This document shows positions 44,700 to 56,039 of a DNA stretch of 64,000 nt, in pieces. The position numbers and the translations under genes were made by a program. The stretch's first letter is position 1; every line of letters starts with the position of its first letter. The notes beneath the pieces are model-generated. The model ran no database searches. It worked only from the letters and a program-made list of their open reading frames with translations, and was not told where the DNA came from. The stretch covers positions 89,314,182 to 89,378,181 of the forward strand of contig CM068839.1 of NCBI GenBank assembly GCA_028554795.2, in the 5' to 3' direction. This DNA is from Sinohyriopsis cumingii. Its lineage: Eukaryota > Mollusca > Bivalvia > Unionida > Unionidae.

Positions 44700-45850
44700 C
44701 CACATCTACCATTGCCAATCACTGTAAGTAGTTTGCACTGGGGACAAGGAAAAAACCAAGTGATTTCAGGCTCTCAGGGGCAAAGATCAAGGTCAGGAAG
44801 TGAAAAAACAAAATCTTTCCACACAATAACTTAAATTGTATACCAGAGACATTGACCAAACTTTGTAAGTAGTTTGTATTTTAAGATAGGAAAGACACCC
44901 TTTAAATTTGGGGTCCAGCGGTTGTGGTTGATGTTATGCTAATAAGAAAACTGATTTAACAATGTCTTGAGCTCTCTATGAATTTTTGAAGATACCAAAA
45001 TTTGCTTGGCACTGTATATCCAGGATTGTGTTGATGTGCTGTTAAACCCTATTTATACATCTACATTCTTATCACTTACTTTGATCAAACTTTTGGATGA
45101 CTCACACTTGAGATAAAGAAGACAACTATTCATTTTGGAGCTTATAGGTTAATGTTCAAGTTACAGTTACTGCAAGAAAGAAAATAAATTTCACAAAACA
45201 GTACATAAGTTCTGTACCACATTGCTTGACTAAACTTTGTAGATGGTATGCATTTGAGACAGATAACACCTGTTATTTTGGGATTAAAAGATTGAAAGTC
45301 AGGGTCAAATGACTTCAAGAAAGAAAACAGTCTCCAGAAAATAACTCAAGACCTATGATAAAAATCATTACCAAACTTTGCATGCATTTTTGATAAGAAA
45401 GATTTGTGTCGATTTTGGGGTCAGTCGGTCAAAGGTCCAATCACTGTTTGATAAATGAAAAACACTTTAAGCACAAAGATGTCAGTTCATACCCATGTAC
45501 CTTCATTAAAGTTTTTGGATGGCTTATACTTTAGATTTGGAAAACAGTCATTGATTATTGGGTCAAAAAGTCAAAAGTCATGATCACTGTGATTGAATGA
45601 AAAGAGATGGTGTTAGCATATTAATTTTTGTTCCAGAATATGTTCATTGGCCTAAGTTGGTTATGGGATTGAACTTAATTTTGGGAAGAAATCAGTTTTA
45701 TTTGTGGTCAAAGATCATGGCCAATGTTATTCAAAGAAAAATATTTTATATAATAACTTTTGTTCAAGAGTAATTTCCTCTCACTTCAAGATAAGTGAAA
45801 AAGCTTTAGATTTGGGGGTTGAGGGGCAAATATTTACATCATGGTAAGTC
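44700..45850 (+). repeat. Old tandem repeat built on 'ACCAAACTTTGTAAGTAGTTTG ... GGGGTC...GGTCAA'
   Basis: Related phrases recur roughly every 150-200 bp: CCAAACTTTGTAAG.AGTTTG near 44855, CTAAACTTTGTAGATGG near 45230, CCAAACTTTGCATGCA near 45370, TAAAGTTTTTGGATGG near 45508. Each is followed by 'tttGGGGTCa..GGTCAAAGGTC'-like blocks. The units are strongly diverged. Confidence 0.55.
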
Positions 45851-47029
45851 AAATAATAAATATTAAAAAATCATACCTGCCAAGCATTAAAATTTTAGTG
45901 TAATAATTACAAATTGTATACATTGAATTATGTCTTATGTTCACCTGTGTATGGATTATCCATGAAATAAAGCAATAATAAGCTGTTTGTACAATTTAAA
46001 CCCATTTCCAAAAGCATTATTATGTGTGGGGAAGAGAAGTGATTTGTGACATTGGTTTTTCAACCAGGAACTATAGAAATTTTGCCAGTACACTGCTTTG
46101 TATACAGTTTTATCAATATATTCCATGTTGCAGATCTGGTACTAATCCATTTTGATTATCCTCTTTTGTGACAAGGACTCACACCACCCAAAAAATGTAA
46201 ATTTTTCACACGGTTTATTGTCATTTAGATGTGCATTATGTATGTTTCATTTTTTATGCTCAGTTTCTTTGCAAATTTCAGGTTGTTTTTATTTACAATT
46301 ACATGAGGCTTTTTGTGAATATTGTTTCAGCTCAATCAGTTTAGTGTAATACTGTCTCATTTTATTTTTATACAGTCAGCTTTGCATTGCAGTTACACTG
46401 ATCAACACATTTTTTAACCAAATTTAGTTCAAATCTTAGTTACTTAGTTAATTACTCAGAATCTGTTTGACCAAGATAATGAAATTCCGTAGGACTGTTG
46501 ATATACATGTGTACATTGCTTTGATTTTGTATACAATTTAAATGAATATTTTGGATTCTTTATATTATTTTGTATGTTATGGACTTGGACATTTTTTTTT
46601 TTAAAATGTTTGGCCTAAGTAAATGCTATTTGATATGTCTTTGTATATCCATATGTATGCTCATAACTTGTCAGAGTTTTGTGTCACTGAAATGAGTTTT
46701 ACTTAGTGTTATTTGACATTTTGGATTTGCAATCATTTTTTTGCAGCAGTAGTAGCTACATATGTTTTATAGACACAAATCTAGTTTAAGTGGAAAGAAA
46801 ACATCTGAGGGTTTTGCATCTTATTCAGTAAAGTTGAGACATATCTTTTATAGGTATCTATTCCTGATATCACTTTTCACTTTGTCAGTATTGACCCTGG
46901 AACTTTACAGTTTATGGACAACACACAGCTGCAAGTGTCATTAATCAGGCAGATCAGGGTCAGTGCTGTTTGCTTGAAATTACATTGTAGAACTTGTCTT
47001 AAAAGACTACCCCATCTGCCAACAAATCA

Positions 47030-47155
47030 TGGTCTCTCAAGATAGGTGATCTCTCATGTTGTAACACTATATTATTAATAAATATGTGCATTGAGAATTT
47101 GGTCTCAACACAGGTGATCTCTCAAAGCAGTGGTCTCTCAAGACAGGATTTACTA
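47030..47155. repeat. 'GGTCTCTCAAGACAGG' short repeat cluster
   Basis: Variants of GGTCTCTCAAGA and GGTGATCTCTCA occur at about 47031, 47045, 47101, 47113 and 47130. The unit boundaries are irregular. Confidence 0.5.
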
Positions 47156-47415
47156 TAAAATGACCAGTAATTATACTGACCCCATGTTTTAAGCATCAAA
47201 GTCCAAATCTTTGACAGTCTGTAACTGTGTTGTGAAGTTTGGATCATAAAACATTCAGATTTTTCTTTCTATTATTTCTATACCAGACTGAAAAATTTCA
47301 ATTATATAGCACTTTATAAGCTTACATTTATAACTGTTTGTCCCTAAAGAACAGTTTTGGCTTCTGTTTTGATGGATTTTCTCTGAAGGCTTCAGATCTT
47401 TGTTTATTTTTGCAG

Positions 47416-47475
47416 ATGGCCCTACAGGAACTGGATCTGATACCATAAACGACATCATGTTGTATATGTACATAG
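47416..47475 (+). CDS. SLC49A4: SLC49A4-like transporter, internal exon c
   Basis: 60-bp exon between ttttttgcag and ATAG|GTAAAA. It begins with AT (completing the G of exon b to Asp) and ends with G (completed by CA of the next exon to Ala). It encodes GPTGTGSDTINDIMLYMYI: the end of the loop and the start of the next helix. The join to the following exon restores an FG-containing helix start as in DIRC2 proteins. The following intron is 14066 bp and contains the Polinton-like fossil. Confidence 0.68.
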
Positions 47476-49900
47476 GTAAAACTGCACTTGCCATAGTATA
47501 TTGTAAATCACAAAATATTCATCAGAATAGTTTCCATGAATCTAGTGAGGAAACTGAATTTGGAAACAATAGTTTTTACACTAAAGATATCATGCAGGAG
47601 TTTGTATTAGGTATTCAAATGTTCCACTAAATTTAAATGTTAAACGTGTATATACTGGTAGTCTTGTTATCCATTTACATTATCACTGTGGATTGATCTG
47701 GACAAAAATTGTCAAAAATAGATAACCAGTTTTATCTCTGAAGAAAGTTATAATGATGAATCAAAAAGAAAAGGTCTTAGTAATATATACCTGTGTTTGT
47801 TTATTTGACATAAAAGACTATATTATAGTTGTGTGCTGTTTACGCTGATCTTTCATTGCTGTCGTTACTCTTGACATTTAAATGTATTTGATCAGTAGGT
47901 GTTTTTGTGTGAGTATATGTTATCTGTGTACTTGTCTGTTTTCAGTGATATAATTATTTCATGTTGCATTAGTAAAATAGTTCATCTAGAACTAGTGTAT
48001 TTACATTACAGACTACTGACTTTCAATAAGGTTTCTTGTATCTTCTGCATTAAGAAGGCCTAGGTCAAATTTGATTTTCACTGTTTTCAGGCAGGATTTT
48101 AAAGAGTTGTAGACCTTGTTTGTTTTACAACTTTGGCTTTCAACTTAGTTTCTGCTGACTCACTTTGAAGGACTTCATGAATTGAAATCAATCCAAAATA
48201 CCTATATGGCTTTAACAATGTGCACAACTCGTCCGGAAACTTACACTATTCATCTGATGCACATATTCTCTTCATTCCCACTGTTAAAATCAAGTCTTTG
48301 CATATTAGGACCTTGCTACCTGGAACCATTTGCTTCTCATATCTGGACACAAAATGACACCATGATCTCATTTCAAGAGCAGCAGCAGGAGGGTGAACAG
48401 ACCACTTGCTTTAAAGTTCATTTATGAAAAAAAAACTTTATACAAAAAAAATGAAAATACAAGGACAATAACATCAAACCGAAGCCTCTAACCAAAACTG
48501 CAGTGTTTCCCTTTATGCACATTTGTGCATCAGGGATGCACGATGGAGAAATTTGACACACACATTTTGTTGCCGTATGTTTTTTTGATGCAAAGGATTT
48601 TCATAATGTGATCAGGATTTATTTAATACCCAATCCATTGGATGATGGATGGCATCGTATATACTTCGAGCATAGACATTGACTGGTTCCCCGCTTTGTT
48701 TTTTCCTTGCCTTGCGCTCCTCTATTCTTGTAGCAGAGGGCAATGCAGGGAACATTTGAAACAATGAACCAGACTAGCATAGGCAATGTTATGACGGAGT
48801 AGCTTCCCCTAATCTCATGAGCTCTCACATGATTTCCATTGAGTTCAGTCTCAATGCTTGTTGCACTAGAAAGTGATCTCCAGATTAAAACGATGTGCAC
48901 TAAAAATCATTAGCGAAGAAAGTGAAAGAAGCGGAACACAAAAGAGTAATTGTGGATCTAACTTTAATGAAAAATGGAGAAAATAATGTCCTTGACTGGA
49001 ATACGGTATTCATACATTAAGATTACCAGTGTGACTTACGATCGCGTGATTGTGAAGACTGCAAAAGTGAATAATCCTTTCTTGACAGGGTTTTAGAATT
49101 TTAAAGAATCTGCCCTCGTTCGCCACAATAATCTGGAGAACACATTATAACCCAAGACGTTCTTTCACAACAAAGAAATCAGTAAACTTGCAGAGACAAA
49201 TGCGTTATTTGGATTACAAAGTCAGCGGGTCATTGCAGATTTTGTTGGTTTTTAACTTTGCTGCAATAAAAGATAGATCTTAAAGTTCAAGTTTAACTTA
49301 TTAGAAAGAAGATGAATCATTATCCTCCTTGATAATTGGATAAATATGATCTAGGATGAAGTACAATGAAACCGGTGATAGTACACATTTTATGAAAGGC
49401 AGTAATTTGACTGCCATTTTGTTAAAAAGATTTATTTGGCTTTTTGTATTGGCTTGTATGTACTGTGTTGGGCTATAATATTGCTTCATATTGATTATAA
49501 GGAGACTGTTTAAAGTACAACTTCAAAAGAAAAAAGAACTAATAAAATTATTCTTTGAATGGACAATGCATTTGTTTGTTAATTGTGCATGCTGATTTAT
49601 TTGTATGTTTAGAGAGAGAGAGAGAGAGTATGTTGTGCAAGTTGCAATATCATATTTCAAGCTAAAAAAGTACGAGTCATGTGAAAAATTTTCAGTACAT
49701 TTTTGACCCCCCAACATTTTTTATTTGACCCCCAGTTCTGACACCAAGGTTTGTTTTGTACCCTCAATTTTACACCTATGGGGGATACACTGCCAAAACT
49801 GAGAGTTCTCCAATTGGGTTAGCTCATTTTGTTACTTCATTTTTATCGTTCATGTTTTTCTAAATTTGTATATGTTTTGTTTACCTTTCGGACACTCAAT
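47476..49900. other. First part of the 14-kb intron, before the viral fossil
   Basis: AT-rich. A (GA)n run lies at about 49612-49628. A 93-codon minus frame (48619-48900) and an 81-codon plus frame (48182-48427) show no family features. The left terminus of the Polinton-like element must lie around 49.5-49.9 kb but no terminal repeat was recognised. Confidence 0.4.
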
Positions 49901-49946
49901 TTTGGTCTCACCCTTCCTGCTGCTGTCGTTTTATCCAAAGATTTTA

Positions 49947-50570
49947 TCAAAACCTATACGATATCACAACCAAGGATTGTGTAAATTTATTGTTATAAAT
50001 CCATGTGGGATAGCTTGTGCTTGTGAACTTAATCATCTCCATATCTCCTGAACAACAAGTCTGATGAATATTTTGCAGAGTATGTGTATCAACTCCATTA
50101 AACACAACTAAAATATTACAGTTATCACTGATCACTTTAGGTATTTGTGTATATCACTGAGTAACATAAATCATGTCTGTGTTTTTGTATCTGCCTCAAG
50201 AAAATATCCAAGCTGGATTTGATTGTGTGTCCAGCATTACATCATCATATACTACGAGATCATTAATAAATCCATCGAGGTCATCCACAGATGGGGCTTC
50301 ATCAATATCGGTGATAAAATTAATAATATCATTACCATCCTCACCCAACAATTTTGCATTTTCATTAAAATCTTTAAGCACGTTGTAGCATCGCTGATCA
50401 TCTATGGATGGTGCCACTAAATATAACTTATCCCACTAGAGCCATCTCATTATCAAATTAAGCAGTAATTGTGTTTTACCTGATCCGGATGGACCTATTA
50501 TTATCATTCTCATGGAATTTGGTAATGCTGAATATGTTTTACTGGTTCTTGTTTTCGTGTTGCTGAAAAA
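49947..50570 (-). pseudogene. FtsK/HerA-type (A32-like) genome-packaging ATPase remnant
   Basis: This ATPase pumps viral DNA into capsids in Polintons and large DNA viruses. The Walker A motif GPSGSGKT is intact at about 50473-50496, followed by LLLNLIM. A Walker B motif LVVYDDVM lies at about 50240-50270. A distal segment (50135-49947) carries ISDNCNILVVF and SGDM, typical of the C-terminal part. A stop splits the N-terminal part (near 50440), another lies near 50196, and a frame change follows near 50140. The start is not defined. The gene sits at the left end of the element, convergent or divergent with the plus-strand PLA2 and integrase genes. Confidence 0.8.
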
Positions 50571-50689
50571 TCAATGACATCCGTGTTGTACAAATATAAT
50601 AAATAATATGAATTTATAGTGTGTTCAGTGCAGAGCATCCACCCCCACAAGTGGATTAACAACAATAATAACCAGAAATAAAAAGTATA

Positions 50690-51000
50690 CACTTACAGGC
50701 AAGTGTGTGAAATGTGGTACAAAAAGATATAAATATATTTTATCTTGTATGAAGACAAGTGGTGATATTGCCACTTCATTAGGAAAATTACCAGTTCCAT
50801 GTGCTAAATACCCAGGAGAAAAACATCTTCCTGGATGTAATTATTTTGATCCTGGAACTCGACTTGATATCAGACTTGACAAACAAGAACAACCAAGACA
50901 TGGAGAGTATCCAGTAAATGTGACTGATCAAGCATGTCATGTTCATGATGTAGCATATAGAAATAAGGATTTACAACAATGACATATTGCAGATATGAAG
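50690..51000 (+). pseudogene. Zinc-ribbon plus parvovirus-type phospholipase A2-like protein remnant
   Basis: The frame begins with a CxxC zinc-ribbon-like piece (TGKCVKCGTKRYKYI). It then reads into a compact PLA2-like domain: a glycine-rich CNYFDPGTRLD (calcium-loop-like) followed by a catalytic-helix-like ACHVHDVAYRN with the His-Asp pair (about 50935-50965). In parvovirus VP1 this fold cuts endosomal membrane lipids during entry, and related domains occur in some Polinton-like elements. The frame stops at 50980-50982, shortly after the HD motif, so the domain is cut short. No N-terminal Met is assured; the Met at 50707 lies inside the zinc ribbon. Confidence 0.7.
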
Positions 51001-51109
51001 TTAAATTCCATAAAAAATAAATCAGAGAAAAACTTGCTAGTTTCCTAGTAAGATCTGCGATGAAAGTATTAGGGGCCAGTAATTAATGAACATATTATTA
51101 TTGTTATTA

Positions 51110-51960
51110 TAATGGAGTCGATTTATTATAGCCCAAGGGGATATTGGAGGTGTAGAGCAGTGAAATGTAAACTTGCTGATGCAGCAAATGTCACACGTTC
51201 TGTTGCTGCAAATTGGTTAGCACATTAGGCAATATGGCAAATTTATTTACCACCACCTAAAACAGTTCAGTATGCACATTTTGATGTCAGCGCTCCTAAT
51301 GAATTTCATTAAATAGATATTTTGTTTTTACCACACAATACCATTAAAATTGGTAGACATCAATCACGTACATACAAATATGCATTGACTGTCATGGACG
51401 TTGCGAGTAGATATAAAGAAGCAGAACCACTATCAACTGAAACAGCAGCTGAAGTTGTATCTGCTTTTGAACAAATTTGTCAGCAAGGACCCTTGCGTTG
51501 GCCACAGTTCTACAGGTTGATCCTGGCAAGGAATTTCTTGGTGCAGTATCATCTCTGATGAAAAAACGTAACATAAAAATCAGACGAGAACATACCGCAA
51601 TTCATCGCGATCAGGCAATTGTTGAACGATTTAATCAAACACTTGCTGAGAGATTGTTTGGATATCAGTATGCAAAGAAAATATTCAGAAAGACAAGAGA
51701 TCTCGTAAATCGGTTGTAAGACTAGCAAGTGTGATAGCTGCGTTAAATAATGAAATTACTTGTGCAATTTCTATGAAACCCATCAATGCAATCACAAAAA
51801 TCATATACTAATACAATAACATGACTTTTCAAAACAACCTTTACTTGGTAATGTGACTGTAAGATATTTATATGGACCTGGTGAATTTGAAGGTGGTAAA
51901 AAAGAGCGACTGATCTTATTTGGAGTATTACAATACATAAAATTTCCAGCGTGGTAAGAT
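51110..51960 (+). pseudogene. Retroviral-type DDE integrase remnant
   Basis: The integrase catalyses insertion of Polinton DNA. The catalytic core reads IDILFLP (first Asp, about 51317), with ALTVMDVASRYKEAEPL after it, then VDPGKEF (second Asp, about 51517) and AIVERFNQ (Glu, about 51618). The DDE triad therefore survives as residues. The C-terminal chromo-like tail shows VRYLYGPGEFEGG (about 51860). Lesions: stops near 51228 and 51310, a frameshift near 51500, and further frame loss after 51719. It follows the PLA2 gene on the same strand, with a short gap. Confidence 0.85.
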
Positions 51961-52020
51961 CCACGGGTAGACCTGCAATCTACACACTAGTTTCAACTGC
52001 TCCTTAACATGGATTTGTAT

Positions 52021-52231
52021 GTGAACGGATCATCTCTGTCTGCGTAGGTTCGAGTCTCGGATTCGGCGAATGTGGATATGTGAGAAAGCTTGCCAGTAGC
52101 TTCTCGAGGGTCGGTGGTTCTTTCCGGGGTTTTCCTGGGTTCTTCCTCCACCATTAATACTGGCCGCCATGTATAGCCTATTGTGTGCTGAAAAATGGCG
52201 TTAAACCCAACAACAACAACAACAACAACAT
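52021..52231 (+). repeat. tRNA-derived SINE, 5'-truncated, with (CAA)n tail
   Basis: It has the B-box GGTTCGAGTCTC (about 52047-52058), then GTCGGTGGTTCTTTCCGGGG, CCTCCACCATTAATACTGGC, and the 3' end GAAAAATGGCGTTAAACCC plus (CAA)n. Same family as the full-length copy at 54997-55244 but in the opposite orientation. Confidence 0.85.
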
Positions 52232-52382
52232 TCAAGACAGGTCAACATCACATTTTCGCATGTGTGACCAAGACTACTATTAATTCTGTCTACGGTAAAC
52301 TATCCTGGATTATTATTTGAATATTGCCACAATATTACTGTGTTACAGCTCTCACAGTGATTATTTTGCTGTTTTTTCAGTG

Positions 52383-55300
52383 TCATGATAAATTCAACAT
52401 TGAGATTAAAGTCACGTTTATTTTTTGTGTCACATTGTTTATAACTAATTCATTTCTTACTACATCATTATCAATAACGTTATTACTATTACCAAAATAC
52501 CTATATGGCTTTAACAATGTTTCTGTGAAGTCTGTAATAACCCTCCACAGCTGAGATAATCTTCTGACTTGAGACACTGCGAGATAAACTAAATTTGACC
52601 ATTTGATACAATCATGAACACTCCAAATAACGGTATCAGAAATAGTTAATCCTTGTGACGAATGAATCATTATAGCATATCCTAGAATCCACCGAGTTTT
52701 GTCTATCGTTAATGTGCTCTCAACAACACTGACAGGAACTAAAACAATATCATTTAATACGAGATTTTGTTTCTCTGATGATCCTGGTATATCAACTTCA
52801 GTATTTTGTCATCGCATATCTGCTGGTCGATAACACAATGGTATGGGTAGATTTGAAATTTTTTCTTTATTTGTAATAAAAATAATTGTCGTTGAAGTGT
52901 ATCACGAACTATCTTTTTACTTGCAACTATCAAATCATCTGGTCTCCATAAATTCCAAAAATTGTTAATAGAAGTTTCTGATCTTATTTCACGCATTATT
53001 TCACACTGAATTTTATTTTGTTGTAGTCTAATTAATTTCTTAAACTCTCTTAATTCTGGATCAGGTGCTCTATGATCATCATTTATTTCCTCATAATAAT
53101 CTACAAACTTTTTTAGCCATTTATGTGGAGACAATTCAACAAAAGGTCGTGGTTGACCATGATTGCCACACATTATTACAGCAGTATTTTTTGTCAACAA
53201 CCAATCAAGAAATATTTTTAATGTCTCCAGTGGAACTGTGCATATTTCATGCCAGATAATACTCTTTGGAATATATTTTTCAGTTCAGGAGACCATTTAT
53301 CACCTTTCCACCGAAAGAAGCTATGATAAGTATTAGATTTTACCCCTCGCTCTTTGATTTCCCTGGTGAGTTTTGTGTAGGTGTTAATACAGTCATATCA
53401 GTAGAGTTTGAAGAACTCTGACAAAATAATTTGATCACACGTGTTGTCTTTCCTGATCCACCTTGTCCGTTTAGATAAACTTTTTTTTGTCTGGCAACAG
53501 TATCATATACCGATGGTGATGATGATACTGTTTCTTGAATATTTTCACAATGGTTAATTCTACACTTGACATCAGCTATTTCATCATAATCGTGTAGTTG
53601 TTCTTTTTTCATTCTCCATCCACCCGATAGTGATTCATTGCCGATATTTAGCTGTTTTAACAAATCTGCATGTTTCTTATCAATATAAAATGAATCCACC
53701 GCTACTCTAAGGGCTAATTTAGGGAATATGTTCACCATCAACAATAGATTTATTGAAACATACCAGAGCATCACAGATATTAAATGAGTATACTGTGGTG
53801 AGTCGCCAACATTGTAACTCACAATTGTACCAAATTTAGTTCTTTTGACAGGAAAGCTGCTTCTTGGCTGATAACATATATTTTTATTTATTGTCTTGGC
53901 AATGATAAAATCTAATTCAGCATCCTCAGTAATTAACCTGCAACAGCTTCATTTATGATTATGTAACCAACGTTGCATAAACTTTGCAGTTATCTTTCTA
54001 CCAATATCTTTTGTTTTTTTTCTTGGTCAAATCATACCTGGATCCTCAAGTGGATCTAAAAAATTTCTTTCTTCTGGTAACCAAACTTGTTTTTGTGGAC
54101 GATACGACATTAATATTTCACACACTGTTAATAATAATAAAATTCTTGAAGCAAGCATATATCGTAACCATACAGTTGGTGCCCACATTTTCTTTGAAAA
54201 ATGTTTACCAAACCAGACGTAACAAATTGGATGAAGATTTTTAGCAAACTTAAATGATGTAATTCATGCAAAATCTGTTAAAGTCAAAATCTGGTAGAGG
54301 GCCATTTACAGAACTCGAATCATTTCATGGGTTGGATGTCCAAATTTATTAAAATATTCTGAATATTCTCCCATTCCAAGAAAACTTCCAAGATAACATG
54401 CTGCTATATCAAATGATATCATATTTCTGTAATCGTATTTGGTATTCCATACTCCACCATGTCCATATTTGACACAACTTGATATTATATCATTGAGAAA
54501 TTCAAACCGAGTCCGCTTCCACGAATTTTTCTCTCTGCCGAAATGAGTTGCTACAGTTGGAACAGTAAAACAATTACAGAGTAACTATTCATAGTCGCTG
54601 GTATATTTTAAGGCAAGATCTTTTATTTTCAAGTGAAGAGACTCTGTTTGATAAATATCTACATTAGGTCTTGTAAACTGATCAAATCTGCTTTTTTCTT
54701 TTTTACAAAGACTTTCATCAGGCATTATCAGATCACCATATCTTCAGAGTTTTGGAAGAACCATACAGATACAGGATGATTTTTACTACTCTGATTAATA
54801 CAATTGAAAATATTTCCTTCATAAAATTTAACTGTTTGATCTCATGGAAATATTGTCACCGCCCATGCATGCTCATTATGATCAATAATATTTATCAGAG
54901 CTCCTTTTGATTTATATTTTGATTTGTACAAAATATTGTCTGGTTATTGTTTTTACTATTATTGGGAATTTTAATTTCTTTCCCAGTTTAGCAATGTTGT
55001 TGTTGTTTGGGGTTTAATGCCATTTTTCAGCACACAATAGGCTGTGCATGGCGGCCAGTATTAATGGTGGAGGAAGAACCCAGGAAAACCCTGGGAAGAA
55101 CCACCGACCCACGAGAAGCTACTGGCAAGATTTCTCACATATCCACATTAGCTGAATCCTAGACTCGAACCCACGCAGACAGAGGTGAGATGGCAGTGAT
55201 CCGTAATGGAGAGCGCTTTAGACCACTATGCCACTCGGGTCCCCGTTCAGCAATGTCTTTGATAGACACTCTGGTATCTTTAACTGTTTCTGCCCAATCA

Positions 55301-55480
55301 TTTAATTTTTTATGTCATAGATCCATTAGTTTATTTCCACGTTCTATAATTCGCTCGGCTACACAATTTTTTTTCAAAAATTTCATTGGTTTTAGGTCAT
55401 TAATACTAGGTTTATCATTTATCGGATATATTGCATAAATAACTGCAGTTACAGGATATGTTCGTTCATAATACGGTTTA
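52383..55480 (-). pseudogene. Family B DNA polymerase joined to a superfamily 1 helicase, broken
   Basis: Minus strand, 5' to 3'. The N-terminal part (55480-55256) has KFLKKNCVAERI. After the SINE it resumes with AKLGKKLKFP, then a conserved palm/exonuclease-like block MISFDIAACYLGSFLG (about 54420-54375) and QKQVWLPEERNF (about 54080). A polymerase motif-C-like RVAVDSFYI follows at about 53685-53712. About 80 codons later in the same frame comes a helicase Walker A motif, GQGGSGKTTR (53440-53470). Helicase motif II reads IIWHEIC (about 53250), where DE is expected, so Asp is replaced by His. MCGNHGQPRPF and HSSQGLTI...LVYLAVSQVR (motifs V-VI, about 52660-52570) follow. Stops lie near 53940 and 54035, and frame changes near 53340, 52750 and elsewhere. 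Polymerase and helicase share one frame at 53340-53822, so they look like one protein. Confidence 0.75.
54997..55244 (-). repeat. Full-length tRNA-derived SINE with 11-bp target duplications
   Basis: Minus strand: the tRNA-like head CGAGTGGCATAGTGGTCTAA (A-box at 55223-55233), B-box GGTTCGAGTCTA (about 55160-55171), the body, then GAAAAATGGCATTAAACCCC and (CAA)n. Flanks GTTTAGCAATG (54986-54996) and GTTCAGCAATG (55245-55255) differ at one site. It split the viral polymerase gene, so it inserted after the virus. Confidence 0.93.
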
Positions 55481-55516
55481 TCAATACCAGTCACATTCCT
55501 ATTTTGGAATTTTTAT

Positions 55517-56000
55517 TTAACATATTTCCAGTGTGATGTAATCAAACAGGGTCACATTTGTCATGGATAATCCAAGTATTTTGTCTACTTCCACACTAAA
55601 TTTTATTCTACAATTAACAATACCTGGTGAAATATGGTGGCCTCCACTGTATGGAGCATTGTTATGTTTGAGAATACCTGCCAGTGGTTTTTTTCTTCTC
55701 CATACGGCTAACATTTTTGGAAAGTTTTCATTGATGACGTCTTTGAGTTATTTTTTTTAATTTGTTATTATTAAGTCCTGGTGCTATAAAATTTGGTAAT
55801 TGTTTTTCTGTGATTGCATATTGTCTTAGAAACAACTGTTTAGATGTGTTTCCTTTTGGGTATGGAGGAATTTGATATGTTACATTATCACCCTAGTCAA
55901 TCACAAATACAACAATCGGTTTGTTGATCAACTCGGGGTCTGATGCAACCTGGTTTAGATGTTGTATTGACTCAATGATCTGTTGTTTATATCATTGTTG
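55517..56000 (-). pseudogene. Viral fossil: unrecognised structural-type fragment
   Basis: A clean 65-codon piece (55714-55517) begins MLAVWRRKKPLAG and includes GGHHISPGIVNCRIKF and LFDYITLEI. Further upstream the strand is full of stops. Its place between the penton-like gene and the polymerase suggests a virion-associated or replication protein. No motif decides. Confidence 0.4.
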
Positions 56001-56039
56001 TATTGCTGTGTGACACTGGAAAATAAATTTTGTATTTTA

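Larger units (their letters stand above)
43267..47415. other. Intron of the SLC49A4-like gene
   Basis: Holds the decayed tandem repeat at 44700-45850 and short phrases 'ggtctctcaagaca' only further on. At 43640-44040 there is a GC-richer, repeat-like stretch with a 72-codon frame that I could not identify. Confidence 0.45.

Noticed and set aside
49523-50140. Polinton left terminal inverted repeat
   Set aside because: No segment here was found inverted near 60.5-60.7 kb, so I give only approximate element ends.
50196-50420. Plus-strand frames opposite the ATPase
   Set aside because: They are shadows. The minus frame carries the Walker A and B motifs.
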